DNA of 64,000 nt from Chitinophagaceae bacterium (GCA_016720745.1 JADKKA010000022.1:186001-250000), one strand, 5' to 3'; shown: positions 1-10,200, counted from the first letter of the stretch. The notes: generated by a model from the letters alone, not told the origin. A program made the numbers and translations.

Positions 1-239
1 TTTTGGTCTATTTGTGGTAAAAATAAGAAGTTTTTTGAATCTGCAATATTTTTAAAAAAGTCCCTAAAAGCCTGTGAGTAAGCTGTTAGAAAGCTATCAA
101 TCTGGTCCGGGCCGGCCTTCCCGGGCAGTGCAGCATACAGGTATGGATGCACCGGTTTCTGATAAATGCTGAATCAAGGCCTTTTTTAAAGGAAAGGGGG
201 GACTTTCTGTTTACTTTTTAAGCAAGGAGAGGGGCCAGA
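1..239. other. Spacer at window edge, no gene seen
   Basis: No convincing reading frame, tRNA or strong terminator is visible here. It lies 3' of mutS and may contain the end of an intergenic region belonging to a neighbour outside the window. Confidence 0.5.
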
Positions 240-2873
240 TTATTTCAACTTTCCTTTAATTTCCTGCAGTTTAAGCAGTGCTTCTACCGGCGTCAGGCGG
301 TTTATATCGGTTCCTTCCAGTAACTGACGGATTTCCTCAAATGTTTCGCTATGGGCATCAAAAATGGACAGTTGCATCTTTGGATTACCGGCTCCGGGGC
401 TATTGAGATGTTGTAATATCGTGCCTGCCGGGGAACTGCCCACATCGGTCTGACGGCTTCTTGTTTCAAGCTCCTTTAGAATTTCGTTGGCTCTTTCGAT
501 CAAAGAGGGGGGCATCCCGGCCATCCGGGCCACATGGATACCAAAACTATGGGTACTTCCGCCTCTTGCCAGTTTACGAAGGAAGATAATCCGGTTACCT
601 GCTTCCTTATTGGTTACATGGTAATTTTTTACCCTTGGCAATTTCTCTTCCAGTTCATTGAGTTCATGGTAATGTGTGGCGAAGAGGGTCTTGGGTTGCT
701 GAGGAGCCTGGTGCAGGTGTTCGGCAATACTCCAGGCGATGGAAATACCATCATAGGTGGAAGTACCCCGGCCAATTTCATCCAGTAATACCAGGCTGCG
801 GTGGGTGAGATTATTGATGATACTGGCTGTTTCATTCATCTCTACCATAAATGTTGACTCCCCGCCGGACAAATTATCGGAAGCGCCAACCCTGGTAAAA
901 ATTTTATCGGTCAGGGACAGCCGGGCTTCTGAAGCGGGTACAAAGGAACCCATATGGGCCATCAGGGTAATCAGGGCTGTTTGCCGGAGCAGGGCACTCT
1001 TACCGCTCATATTGGGTCCGGTGAGGATAATAATCTGCTGCTCATCTTTATTCAGTTCCATATCATTACTGATATAGGCTTCTCCGGGAGGAAGATTTCT
1101 TTCAATCACCGGATGTCTTCCTTCTTTTACCACCCATTCATCTCCATTGTGGAGTATGGGTTTTTTATAATGGTAATGGATGGCGTTATGAGCGAAGCAA
1201 CAGAGACAATCCATGATGGCCAGCAATTGTCCGTTGGTTTGAACCGGGGCGAGGTAATCGTATAATTCGTTCAGCAGCGCATCATATAATTCCAGTTCAA
1301 TTCGCAGAATTTTTTCTTCGGCCCCCATGATTTTCTCTTCATACTCTTTCAGCTCGGGGGTGATATATCTTTCTGCATTGGTCAGAGTTTGTTTGCGCAT
1401 CCAGCTCGCTGGTACCTTATCCTTGTGGGCATTCGTTACTTCCAGGTAATAACCAAAAACGTTATTGAAACCTATTTTCAGCGAAGGGATACCGGTACGG
1501 TCGGCTTCCTGTTGCTGCAGTTGTGCCAGGTATTCCTTGCCGCTGCTGGAGATATGCCGGAGTTCATCCAGTTCAGGATTCACCCCGTTACTGATCATTC
1601 CTCCTTTAGCAGCCAGGGCTGGTGGGTTCTCTGTAATTTCTTTAAAAATTTTTCCGGCGATATAAGGACAGGGGTTCAAAGCATCACCCAGTCTTTTCAG
1701 GTATTCATTACTGGTATCCAGATTCGATTGCTTCAGGATTTCCACCTGTTTCAACCCCCTGGCTAGTTGTAAAACTTCCCGCGGATTGATTTTTTTCATC
1801 GGGATTTTGGAAACCAGTCTTTCAATATCTCCGCACTGCCGGATATGGCTCACCAGTTTATTCCTGAGTTCGGTTTCCCTGATCAGAAATTCAACGGTTT
1901 CCAGTCTTTCATTTATTTTTTGGATATCCTTCAAAGGGAAAATGACCCAGCGTTTGAGTAGTCGGGCACCCATGGCGGAAACCGTATTATCCAGCACAGC
2001 CAGCAGGGTATGGGTTCCCTCTGCATTTCCGTGGATCAGTTCGAGATTGCGGATCGTGAACCGGTCCATCCATAAAAAATCATCCCGGTCAATTCTTTGA
2101 AGGGAAACGATATGCTGCAGGTGCGGGTGTTCAGTATCTCTTAAATAATGAATGATGGCTCCGGCAGCAGTGAGACCGTTTTTCAGTTCTTCCACCCCAA
2201 ACCCTTTCAGTGAATGGGTTTGAAAATGTTTGAGCAGGGTTTCGGCGGCATAACCGGCATCAAAGATCCATTCATCCAATGTATAAGTATAGACCTTGCT
2301 GCCAAAATACTCCCTGAATTTTTTTTGCTGGTGCCGCTGAAAAATTACTTCGGAAGGCCGGAAGCTTTGCAGCAGTTTATCAGCATATTCCCGGTCCCCT
2401 TCTGCCAGCAAAAATTCGCCGGTGGAAATATCCAGAAAGGCCAGTCCGTATTGGTCATCGCTGGCAAAATGGATGGCGGCCAGGAAATTGTTGCTGTGAT
2501 GTTCGAGTAATTTATCATTCACGGTGGTGCCAGGGGTCACCATATCTGTGACACCTCTTTTCACAACCCCCTTGGCCTGTTTGGGATCTTCCAGTTGGTC
2601 ACAGATAGCTACCCGGTGTCCGGCTTTAACCAGTTTATGCAAATAGGTATCCAGGGCATGGTGAGGAAAGCCGGCCAGTTCGGCAGAAGAGGCGGCACCG
2701 TTATTCCGCTTGGTCAGGGTGATGCCCAGGATTTGTGAAGCCAGTACGGCATCCTGGCCGAAAGTTTCATAAAAATCACCTACGCGAAATAGGAGGATTG
2801 CATCCGGGTATTTTTGTTTGATGGCCCGGTGCTGCTGCATCATCGGTGTATCACTGCCTGCTGTTTTTGCCAT
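240..2873 (-). CDS. mutS: DNA mismatch repair protein MutS
   Basis: MutS recognises base mismatches and small loops as a dimer and uses ATP to recruit the rest of the repair machinery. The N-terminal mismatch-binding domain has the Phe-x-Glu motif in GDFYETF (residues about 32-38). The C-terminal ATPase carries the Walker A motif GPNMSGKS near residue 620, a Walker B segment LLDEIGRGTST, and the FATHYHEL motif. I start at the ATG that gives MAKTAGSDTP (877 residues), which fits the usual MutS N terminus. The frame stays open to 2918, which would add 15 residues without obvious homology. The gene is divergent from the methyltransferase at 2980, with about 100 bp between them. Length and motifs look intact, so the protein should be functional. 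Confidence 0.96.
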   Translation of the reverse strand: MAKTAGSDTPMMQQHRAIKQKYPDAILLFRVGDFYETFGQDAVLASQILGITLTKRNNGAASSAELAGFPHHALDTYLHKLVKAGHRVAICDQLEDPKQAKGVVKRGVTDMVTPGTTVNDKLLEHHSNNFLAAIHFASDDQYGLAFLDISTGEFLLAEGDREYADKLLQSFRPSEVIFQRHQQKKFREYFGSKVYTYTLDEWIFDAGYAAETLLKHFQTHSLKGFGVEELKNGLTAAGAIIHYLRDTEHPHLQHIVSLQRIDRDDFLWMDRFTIRNLELIHGNAEGTHTLLAVLDNTVSAMGARLLKRWVIFPLKDIQKINERLETVEFLIRETELRNKLVSHIRQCGDIERLVSKIPMKKINPREVLQLARGLKQVEILKQSNLDTSNEYLKRLGDALNPCPYIAGKIFKEITENPPALAAKGGMISNGVNPELDELRHISSSGKEYLAQLQQQEADRTGIPSLKIGFNNVFGYYLEVTNAHKDKVPASWMRKQTLTNAERYITPELKEYEEKIMGAEEKILRIELELYDALLNELYDYLAPVQTNGQLLAIMDCLCCFAHNAIHYHYKKPILHNGDEWVVKEGRHPVIERNLPPGEAYISNDMELNKDEQQIIILTGPNMSGKSALLRQTALITLMAHMGSFVPASEARLSLTDKIFTRVGASDNLSGGESTFMVEMNETASIINNLTHRSLVLLDEIGRGTSTYDGISIAWSIAEHLHQAPQQPKTLFATHYHELNELEEKLPRVKNYHVTNKEAGNRIIFLRKLARGGSTHSFGIHVARMAGMPPSLIERANEILKELETRSRQTDVGSSPAGTILQHLNSPGAGNPKMQLSIFDAHSETFEEIRQLLEGTDINRLTPVEALLKLQEIKGKLK

Positions 2874-2967
2874 GGGGAAGCTGTCATGCTGTGCTTGTAG
2901 AAGCATGGCAGGCGGCAAATATATAGTCTTTGTTCACGATCCCGAAAGTGATGTGCATTTTGTGAAT

Positions 2968-2975
2968 TACTTTTG
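2968..2975 (+). promoter_or_regulatory. Putative -7 element (TACTTTTG) of trmH-like gene
   Basis: Exact match to the Bacteroidota -7 consensus TAnnTTTG. Only four bases separate it from the ATG at 2980, so transcription would begin at or next to the start codon. No clear TTTG -33 element is seen at the usual spacing. Confidence 0.55.
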
Positions 2976-2979
2976 CCCG

Positions 2980-3513
2980 ATGCGAAAATTAAGCATGGCC
3001 GAGTTGGGCCGCAAATCGGTAGAAGAGTTCCGCCAATCGGCCAAGATACCGGTGATTGTGGTATTGGAGAATATCCGCAGTGCTTATAATGTGGGCAGTG
3101 TGTTCAGGACTTCGGATGCATTTTTAATTGAGGCGATTTATATCACGGGCTATTCTGCCAAACCTCCGCATAAGGAAATTAAGAAAACGGCCCTGGGAGC
3201 AGAGGAAACGGTGAGCTGGAAGCATTTTCCCAATGCCGAAGCGGCAATAGCTGAATTAAGAAATGCAGGATACAATATTTATGCCGCTGAGCAGGCCGAA
3301 GGCAGCTATCGCCTGAATGCCATTGGTTTTGAACCGGAGGAGAAAATTGCCGTTATTTTTGGCAATGAAGTAGCGGGTGTGGAGCAGTCCACCATTGCCC
3401 TAAGTGATGGTTGCCTGGAGATTCCTCAGCTGGGGATGAAGCATTCATTAAATATTGCTACGGCTGTTGGTGTGGTGTTGTGGGAACTGGTGCGGGGGAG
3501 GATTGGGAGTTAG
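2980..3513 (+). CDS. SpoU/TrmH-family RNA 2'-O-methyltransferase
   Basis: This is a SPOUT-class SAM-dependent RNA ribose methyltransferase; its target (tRNA or rRNA) cannot be told from sequence alone. The family motifs are present: an N-terminal ENIRSAYNVGSVFRTSDA segment, GNEVAGV near residue 127, and the C-terminal knot segment with IPQLGMKHSLNIATAVGVVLWEL. At 177 residues it is the short form without an added RNA-binding domain, as in TrmL or TrmH cores. The frame is open upstream to 2818, but those extra 54 residues overlap mutS and lack family similarity. The ATG at 2980 also sits just after a good -7 element. The gene is monocistronic as far as visible, followed by repeat-rich sequence. 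Confidence 0.88.
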   Translation: MRKLSMAELGRKSVEEFRQSAKIPVIVVLENIRSAYNVGSVFRTSDAFLIEAIYITGYSAKPPHKEIKKTALGAEETVSWKHFPNAEAAIAELRNAGYNIYAAEQAEGSYRLNAIGFEPEEKIAVIFGNEVAGVEQSTIALSDGCLEIPQLGMKHSLNIATAVGVVLWELVRGRIGS

Positions 3514-3562
3514 GAATTGGTTATTAGGTATTAGTTATTTCTTCTATCGCAGTATGTTCTTA

Positions 3563-3712
3563 CAGCGGGAAGATATTAGGATATTGAGATATTAGGATAT
3601 TGCTTTGCCCGCCGAAGCCTTGGCGAAGGGGGGAGATATTGGGATATTGAGATATTGAGATATTGGGATATTGAGATATTGGGATATTATGATATTTGGA
3701 TATTGGAGATCT
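3563..3712. repeat. Short-word AT-rich repeat spacer (GATATTGAG family) with an embedded GC-rich fold-back
   Basis: The spacer is built from imperfect copies of words such as GATATTGA, GATATTGG and GATATTAGG with a period of about 8-9 bases. A GC-rich block at about 3602-3633 (core GCCGAAGCCTTGGCGAAGG) interrupts it and can fold back on itself. The same word family occurs, in reverse orientation, before ruvX and again in forward orientation before def. It has no spacer structure and is not CRISPR. No protein-coding role is credible. Confidence 0.8.
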
Positions 3713-3729
3713 GATTTTAGATTCAATGT

Positions 3730-4743
3730 ATGAGTAAGGTTAAGAGCTATCTTAGTTTGATCAAATTTTCGCATACCATTTTTGCGATGCCGTTTGCATT
3801 GATCGGCTTTATGTTGGGTTTATTCAGCACTTCCTACCATCCATTTATCGGTGCCTGGCGCAATAAAAATGGGGTATATCAATGGGATTTGAATCATTCA
3901 TTGGGATGGGCCTGGGAAAACGAAGTAGCGGGTGACTCTTTGTTATGGAAACTAATTACCAGGGGGGAAACGAGCGCCCTCCCTGTAATTGCCAGGTATT
4001 TTTTACTGGTGATACTTTGTATGGTATTTGCCCGTAGTGCAGCGATGGCTTTTAACCGGTATCTCGACCGTCAATACGATGCACGGAACCCGAGGACTGC
4101 TATACGAGAAATTCCGGCGGGAGTAATCAGTCCTGTGAATGCGCTTTTATTTACCATTATCAGTAGTCTGCTCTTTATTGCCTGTACATTCTTTATTAAC
4201 CGGCTCTGTTTTTATCTGTCACCGGTGGCACTGGCGGTGATTCTGGGATACAGTTATACCAAAAGGTTCACTGCACTTTGTCATTTAATCCTTGGGCTGG
4301 GTTTATCACTGGCTCCGATTGGAGCTTACCTGGCAGTTACAGGGCAGTTTGCGCTATTACCGATGCTGTTCTCAGTGACTGTGCTTTTCTGGGTCAGTGG
4401 GTTTGACATCATTTATGCTTTACAGGATGTGGAATTTGATCAGTCGCAACAACTCTATTCTATCCCTGCCCGTTTGGGGAAGGCTAAAGCATTAAGGGTT
4501 TCAGAACTATTACATTTTATAAGTGCCGCAGCCGTTCTTTTTGCGGGTTATGATGGACATTTCGGATTAATATACTGGATCGGAGCAGCCATTTTTATTG
4601 GTATGCTGGTATATCAGCATACCCTGGTAAAGCCAAACGACCTTCGGCGTGTCAATCTGGCTTTTATGACTTCCAACGGGGTCGCTTCTGTTCTTTTCGC
4701 CATCTTTGTCATTGCTGATTATTTTATCATCATCAATCTCTGA
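3730..4743 (+). CDS. UbiA-family prenyltransferase (probably menaquinone pathway, MqnP/UbiA-like)
   Basis: Integral membrane prenyltransferase that attaches a polyprenyl chain to an aromatic ring acid. Both Asp-rich motifs are clear: NRYLDRQYDARNPRT (residues 109-123, Asp113 and Asp117) and YALQDVEFDQ (229-238, Asp233 and Asp238). The product has several hydrophobic segments over 337 residues. It carries an insertion of about 50 polar residues (37-85) between the first membrane helix and the first motif, longer than in Escherichia coli UbiA. The second motif followed by SIPARLG resembles the branch assigned to the futalosine route to menaquinone, but no other mqn gene is in the window, so the substrate is inferred. 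It is followed by ruvX after a 78-base repeat-containing spacer. Confidence 0.85.
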   Translation: MSKVKSYLSLIKFSHTIFAMPFALIGFMLGLFSTSYHPFIGAWRNKNGVYQWDLNHSLGWAWENEVAGDSLLWKLITRGETSALPVIARYFLLVILCMVFARSAAMAFNRYLDRQYDARNPRTAIREIPAGVISPVNALLFTIISSLLFIACTFFINRLCFYLSPVALAVILGYSYTKRFTALCHLILGLGLSLAPIGAYLAVTGQFALLPMLFSVTVLFWVSGFDIIYALQDVEFDQSQQLYSIPARLGKAKALRVSELLHFISAAAVLFAGYDGHFGLIYWIGAAIFIGMLVYQHTLVKPNDLRRVNLAFMTSNGVASVLFAIFVIADYFIIINL

Positions 4744-4761
4744 ATTTGATCACTGAATAGT

Positions 4762-4815
4762 ATCACATTATCTCAATATCTTAATATCCCAATATCTAAT
4801 TCCTAATACCTAACT
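4762..4815. repeat. Short-word AT-rich repeat, inverted relative to the 3563-3712 block
   Basis: The words read ATCTCAATATC, TTAATATCC, CAATATCTAA and CCTAATACC, the reverse complement of the words before ubiA. A transcript through ubiA would therefore carry complementary arrays at both ends. Confidence 0.65.
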
Positions 4816-4821
4816 CTCCTC

Positions 4822-5235
4822 ATGCCCCGCATCCTCTGCATTGATTATGGTCTCAAGCGAACCGGAATAGCCGTTACAGATCCTTTGCAGATCATCGCCA
4901 CGGGTTTGACTACTGTTGGTCATAAAGAACTGCTCCCTTTTCTAAAAGATTATTTTGCAAAAGAGCAGGTAGAACTGATCCTCATCGGCTGGCCCACTAA
5001 CTGGGATGATTCCGCTACCCATGCAACGGCCCATGTGGAGCGATTTATTGGGGTATTGCAAAAACAGTTTCCTCAAATACCGGTTCAGAAAGTAGACGAA
5101 AGGTATACCTCTAAAATGGCCAAAGACGCGATGATGGAAATGGGATTGAAAAAAATGCAGCGGCGGAACAAAGCCCTGGTGGATGAGATCGCGGCCACAA
5201 TTATGCTACAGGAATACCTGCGGCAAAAAGGGTAA
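4822..5235 (+). CDS. ruvX: Putative pre-16S rRNA nuclease / Holliday junction resolvase RuvX (YqgF)
   Basis: YqgF proteins have an RNase H-like fold and are linked to maturation of the 16S rRNA 5' end and to Holliday junction resolution. The N-terminal motif CIDYGLKRTGIAVTD supplies the first catalytic Asp (residue 8). The middle Glu/Asp region (VDERYTSKMA) and the C-terminal VDEIAATIMLQEYL segment with the last catalytic Asp are present. At 137 residues it is full length for the family. It sits between ubiA-like and def genes on the same strand, with repeat spacers on both sides. Confidence 0.9.
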   Translation: MPRILCIDYGLKRTGIAVTDPLQIIATGLTTVGHKELLPFLKDYFAKEQVELILIGWPTNWDDSATHATAHVERFIGVLQKQFPQIPVQKVDERYTSKMAKDAMMEMGLKKMQRRNKALVDEIAATIMLQEYLRQKG

Positions 5236-5237
5236 GG

Positions 5238-5310
5238 GGGATTAGGATATTCAGATATTATGATATTAAGATATTGAGGTATCAGGATATTGGGATATTG
5301 AGATATTGGG
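5238..5310. repeat. Short-word AT-rich repeat (GATATT family)
   Basis: Third block of the GATATT words in this region, in the same orientation as 3563-3712. Its last ATATTG word lies at the right distance to act as a -33 element for the def promoter. Confidence 0.7.
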
Positions 5311-5320
5311 GGTAAATTTG
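5289..5320 (+). promoter_or_regulatory. Putative def promoter, ATTG-N20-TAAATTTG
   Basis: TAAATTTG at 5313-5320 matches the -7 consensus exactly and ATTG at 5289-5292 is a near match to the -33 TTTG with a 20-base spacer. The ATG follows four bases after the -7 element, predicting a leaderless or nearly leaderless transcript. Confidence 0.6.
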
Positions 5321-5324
5321 CAGG

Positions 5325-5903
5325 ATGATTTTACCGATTGTAGCATACGGGCATCCGGTACTGCGAAAAATAGCGGAACCAATTAATTCGGACTATCCCG
5401 GATTGGAAAAACTGGTAGCTGATATGTGGGAAACCATGTATGCCAGCAACGGGGTCGGACTGGCAGCACCTCAGATCAACAGGAATATTCGCCTTTTTGT
5501 AGTAGATACTGAGCAAATGTTCCGGGGCATGGATGAAAAAGAGAAAGCAGAATTTCCGGGTGATGAGGGACTGAAAGCCGTGTTTATAAATGCCCGGATT
5601 GAAGAGCTGGAAGGTGAAGAATGGGCCTATAATGAAGGCTGTTTAAGTATTCCCAAGATCAGGGAGGATATATTTCGACAGGAAACAGTTACGATCCGGT
5701 ATTATGATGAACAGTTTAATGAAAAAGTGGCGCGTTTCACTGGCCTTACGGCAAGAGTAATCCTGCATGAATATGATCATATTGAAGGGAAACTATTCAT
5801 TGATTATATCAGCACATTGAAAAGAAAACTGATGAAAGGGAAATTAAATGATATCACCCGCGGGAAGATTAAAGTAGATTACAGGATGTTATTTCCAGGT
5901 TGA
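5325..5903 (+). CDS. def: Peptide deformylase
   Basis: Removes the formyl group from the N-terminal methionine of new proteins. The three catalytic motifs are all present: GVGLAAPQ (residues 43-50), EGCLS (104-108, metal-binding Cys106) and HEYDH (148-152, two metal-binding His and the catalytic Glu). The length of 192 residues is normal. An insertion of about 12 polar residues (66-80) separates the first two motifs. The upstream -7 element lies only four bases from the ATG. A map gene, whose product acts next on the same substrates, is also in the window but about 55 kb away. Confidence 0.95.
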   Translation: MILPIVAYGHPVLRKIAEPINSDYPGLEKLVADMWETMYASNGVGLAAPQINRNIRLFVVDTEQMFRGMDEKEKAEFPGDEGLKAVFINARIEELEGEEWAYNEGCLSIPKIREDIFRQETVTIRYYDEQFNEKVARFTGLTARVILHEYDHIEGKLFIDYISTLKRKLMKGKLNDITRGKIKVDYRMLFPG

Positions 5904-5933
5904 CACCGCAATAACCTGCAAACCCATACCACA

Positions 5934-5963
5934 ATCAGGGGGTTTTTGAAAAATAACCCTGAT
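5934..5963 (+). terminator. Weak stem-loop after def
   Basis: Arms ATCAGGG (5934-5940) and CCCTGAT (5957-5963) can pair. The T-run (TTTTTTT) only follows some 15 bases later, so this is a poor intrinsic terminator. Confidence 0.35.
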
Positions 5964-6140
5964 TTCATCTAAGTTTTTTTGTTGCCATTCAGGACTAATA
6001 CTATTTTCGTTCTGTATTCCCCCTCTGAAATAGCATAAGGTTAAATTACTCTGATTAGCTGGTTAGCAATAGCTTTTGAAGTTATTGATACGTCCCCCAT
6101 GGATTTGTAATTAATTTTTTAACCACTAAACCTTAAGCTT

Positions 6141-6722
6141 ATGAGAAGTAAATTGACTCTTTCTCTGTTAGCCGTTTTTCTTGCGGTTGGCTTCTGTAAA
6201 GCCCAGGTTCCCTCAGTGATTCCGTATAATGGTGTAGTACCGGCTGTGATGAACAGTGCCGGAGGTACCTATGACAATGCGTTGTCGTATTACCGTTATG
6301 AATGGAGTTTTGGGGAGCTGGTGCTGGTACAGGCCTTTGCGCCGCCGGACAGTTCGATACTGGTTACGCAGGGTGTGCTGCAGCCGTGTACGGACAAGAT
6401 TGGTCCATCCCCTTATTCCCTGTTATTTGAAGCAGGAGATTACAAGTTGTTTCCCAACCCGACTTCCGGGAAGTTTGAGCTGAACTTTTTTGTGACCACT
6501 CCTGGTCAGATGAGTTTGCAGCTGATCAATTCAATTGGTCAGATACTGGAGTCAAGGAGTTATCACTACGATGGTTGTTGCCGGATCGAATTATTTGACC
6601 TGACGGGCCGTCCGTCGGGCGTTTATTTTGTGGTGGCTGATCTTCGTCCTGATACACCCAGAGCGGACGGGTTAGAAGTTGTGCGTCACAGTGGACTGAA
6701 AGTGGTCAAGATAGACCAGTAA
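6141..6722 (+). CDS. Small secreted protein with T9SS type A sorting domain (cassette copy 1)
   Basis: The 193-residue product starts with a signal peptide (hydrophobic LTLSLLAVFLAVGF, probable cut after KAQ near residue 22). A middle segment of about 75 residues belongs to no family I recognise. A C-terminal T9SS type A sorting domain follows from about residue 102, with the typical LFPNPTSGKFEL entry, a SGVYFV motif near 159 and a final KVVKI strand. It is therefore expected to be exported by the type IX secretion system and anchored or released at the cell surface. It lies 75 bp upstream of the large repetitive protein and the pair is duplicated downstream. The mature part is almost identical to the copy at 10598, while the signal peptide is different. 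Function unknown. Confidence 0.85.
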   Translation: MRSKLTLSLLAVFLAVGFCKAQVPSVIPYNGVVPAVMNSAGGTYDNALSYYRYEWSFGELVLVQAFAPPDSSILVTQGVLQPCTDKIGPSPYSLLFEAGDYKLFPNPTSGKFELNFFVTTPGQMSLQLINSIGQILESRSYHYDGCCRIELFDLTGRPSGVYFVVADLRPDTPRADGLEVVRHSGLKVVKIDQ

Positions 6723-7270
6723 GAATGAGAGTGCAAAAGGCGGATGCCTGACTTGCATTAAACAGATCAATCACATCAATCAATTAAACAAGAACAAATG
6801 AAAAAATTATTATCCTTATTATCAGTATTACTGCTGGCGGTAGCAGGGATGAATGCCCAGTCACCGGCCCCCGGAATACTGAACTACCAGGGGGTTGCCC
6901 GCAACAGCGTAGGCAATGTGCTGGTGAATAAGAACATCAGCCTTCGCTTGACGATCCATGACGGGTCAGCGGCCGGTCCGGTGGTGTATTCAGAAACCCG
7001 TCAGGTTACTACGAATCCATTTGGATTATTCAATGTGCAGCTGGGTAGCCCCGGTGCTGCAGGAGTAAGCGGCACGATTGCCGGAGTACCCTGGGGTGTT
7101 GGTCTTAAATTTATCCAGGTAGAAATTGATCCCAATGGTGGATCCACATTTATCAATATTGGTACAGCGCAACTGGCGAGTGTACCTTATTCATTGTATT
7201 CATCCTTATCCAATGACCTGGTCCTGCCGTTCAATAAAACACAGGCAGATGCAGGTACTTTGTTCCGGGT
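6202..7270 (+). repeat. Near-identical tract, copy 1 of a duplicated cassette
   Basis: This 1,069-bp stretch aligns without gaps to 10662-11730 (constant offset 4,460). I count about 13 substitutions by eye. It covers the mature part of the small T9SS gene, the spacer, and the first 158 codons of the large gene. Similarity drops abruptly at both edges. Confidence 0.9.
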
Positions 7271-10200
7271 TACTAATAGCGGAACAGGCAGCGGCAGTAC
7301 AGCTCTTGAAGGTTTGACTAATAGTACAGCCGGTAATGCTTCTGCGATCATTGGTACAGTTACCAGTACCGGTCCCGGCGGATTTTCTGCAGGGGTGCGT
7401 GGTATCAACAATGGTACTAGCGGATTAGGAATTGGTGTATATGGTTCACAAAACGGAAGTGGCTGGGGTGTCTATGGAACTACACCCAGTGGTATCGGTG
7501 TTAATGGTGCTTCTGGTTCCGGATTCGGCGTATTTGGTAGTTCTACCTCCGGATCTGGTGTATATGGTACCAGCTCAACAGGTTTTCCAGGTTTTTTTGA
7601 AGTAACAAATTCTGCCAGTACTTCCGATGCCCTCCGGGCAACAACTGCGGGTACAGGTGCCAGCTGGGCCATTCGTGGTATCAGTAGTGGAACCAATGGT
7701 GCTGGTTTATTTCAGCAAACCAATGCGACTAATACGGCGAATAACCTTCAGTCAAATCAGGCTGGTTTAGGCCGTGCCGGTTTATTCAATTCAACCAATG
7801 CTGCCAGCACTGCCAATGCAGTAGATATCAATGTGGCTGGTACTGGTTTCGGTTTACGTATTGCCAGCACCAATGGTGCGCCAAAAGCATTACAAACAGT
7901 TGGTGGAGTACAGCTTACAGGAATCAATGAAGCTGCTAACCGTTTACTGACTTCAGATGCGGTTGGTAATGCCACCTGGCAGTCTGCTGCAGCCGTAGGA
8001 GTAGTAACTGGTAGTGGAACTTTAAATTTTGTTCCAAAATGGACACCGGTTGGTACCAATCTCGGTAATTCATTATTATTTGATAATGGCACATCTGTTG
8101 GTTTAGGTACTACAACCCCTACCCATCGTTTTGATGTAACACATGGTGGCAGTACCGGTATTGGTATCAATTCCACATCAAGTTTTTCTGTATTGGATAT
8201 CAATGCAGCCAGTGGAGATGCAGCTATTCGTTTCGGTAATGCCGGAGTTAATCAATGGAATTTGCGTAACCGTCCAGGTGACAACTACCTCGAGATTTTT
8301 GAACTGGGTGGTGGCGGAAGTCGTGTTGTGATCCAGGACGCAACTGGTAATGTAGGTATTGGTGAGACAGCGAATCCAACTTACAAACTGGATGTGTTGC
8401 ATGGTGGTTCAACCGGTATCCGCAGCCGTTCTTCCGGATCATTCTCCGTGGTGGATATCGATGCTGCTTCAGGTGATGCTGCTCTGCGTTTTCAGAAAGC
8501 CGGAGCAGGCCAATGGAATACACGAAATCGTCCAGCTGATGATTATTATGAAATTTTTGAATTAGGTGGTGGCGGAAGCCGTTTCGTAATTCAGGATGCA
8601 ACTGGTTTTGTAGGTATCGGTGGCCCAGGTGCTACTGCTGCTCCTTCTTACCAGTTGGATGTTGAGCATGGTGGTGCAACGGGTATCCGTAGCAAGTCTA
8701 CCGGCACATTTTCTGTAATTGATATTGATGCTGCTAACGGTGATGCAGCCCTTCGTTTCCAGAAAGCAGGAGCAGGTCAGTGGAATACCCGCAACCGTCC
8801 TGCCGATGATTACTATGAAATTTTTGAATTAGGTGGTGGCGGAAGCCGTGTTGTTATTCAGGATGGTACTGGTAATGTAGGTATTGGTGAAACAACGAAC
8901 CCAACCTACAAACTGGATGTATTACATGGCGGTTCAACCGGTATCCGCAGCCGTTCTTCCGGATCATTCTCTGTAGTGGATATTGATGGTGCTTCCGGAG
9001 ATGCTGCCCTGCGTTTTGCCAATGCCGGCGTAAATCAGTGGAATGTTCGTAACCGTCCTGCTGATGATTATTTTGAAATTTTTGAATTAGGTGGTGGTGG
9101 AAGCCGCGTAGTAATTCAGGATGCAACTGGTAATGTAGGTATTGGTGAAACAACGAATCCAACTTACAAACTGGATGTATTACATGGTGGTGCTACCGGT
9201 ATCCGTAGCCGTTCTTCCGGTACTTTCTCATTGATGGATATTGATGCAGCCAATGGTGATGCCGCTCTGCGTTTTGCCAAAGCCGGTGTAAACCAGTGGA
9301 ACACCCGTAACCGTCCTGCCGATGATTATTATGAAATTTTTGAACTGGGTGGTGGCGGAAGCCGGTTGGTGATCCAGGATGGAACTGGTAATGTGGGTAT
9401 CGGTGAAACAACCAATCCCACTTACAAACTGGATGTATTGCATGGTGGTGCCACTGGTATCAGAAGCCGTTCTTCCGGAACATTCTCTTTGATGGATATT
9501 GATGCGGCGAATGGTGATGCTGCCCTGCGTTTTGCCAAAGCCGGTGTAAACCAGTGGAATACCCGTAATAACCCCGCTACCGATGACTACCAGATTTTTG
9601 AACTTGGTGGTGGTGGTGAAAGAATGAGGATTGATAACACAACTGGTCATGTATGGATCAATAATGATCTGGATGTGTTGGGTGCCAAGAATTTCGCAAT
9701 GGATCACCCATTGGATCCTGCGAATAAAATCCTGCGTCACGCTGCTGCGGAAAGTAATGAAGTAATCAACTTTTACAGCGGAAATATTACTACTGATGCC
9801 AGTGGTAAAGCTGTTGTAAGTCTTCCTGATTATTTTGAAGCGCTGAATAAAGATCCCCGTTATCAGTTAACTGTTATTGGATCTTTTGCTCAGGCCATTA
9901 TCAGTAAAGAAGTAGCTGGTAACATGTTTGAGATTTCTACCAGCATCCCGAATGTAAAAGTAAGCTGGGAAGTAAAAGGTGTACGTAATGATGCCCGTTT
10001 CAAGATGTTCCCTTATGTAGCAGAACAGGAAAAATCAGCTGCACAAAAAGGAAAATATCTTGATCCGATCGCTCACAACCAGCCAATGAGCAAGCATGTT
10101 AGTTATGATGCGAACATCGAATCATCTTTGAATGATAATAAACCTGTTCAGTCTAAAGCAACACCTCCTACTACCGGTGGTAGCCTGGATCAGGGAGCCA

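Noticed and set aside
2818..2979. N-terminal extension of the trmH-like protein
   Set aside because: It overlaps the mutS start and lacks family similarity; the -7 element lies just before 2980.
3563..3712. CRISPR-like array
   Set aside because: Period is only 8-9 bases with no spacers and no cas genes.
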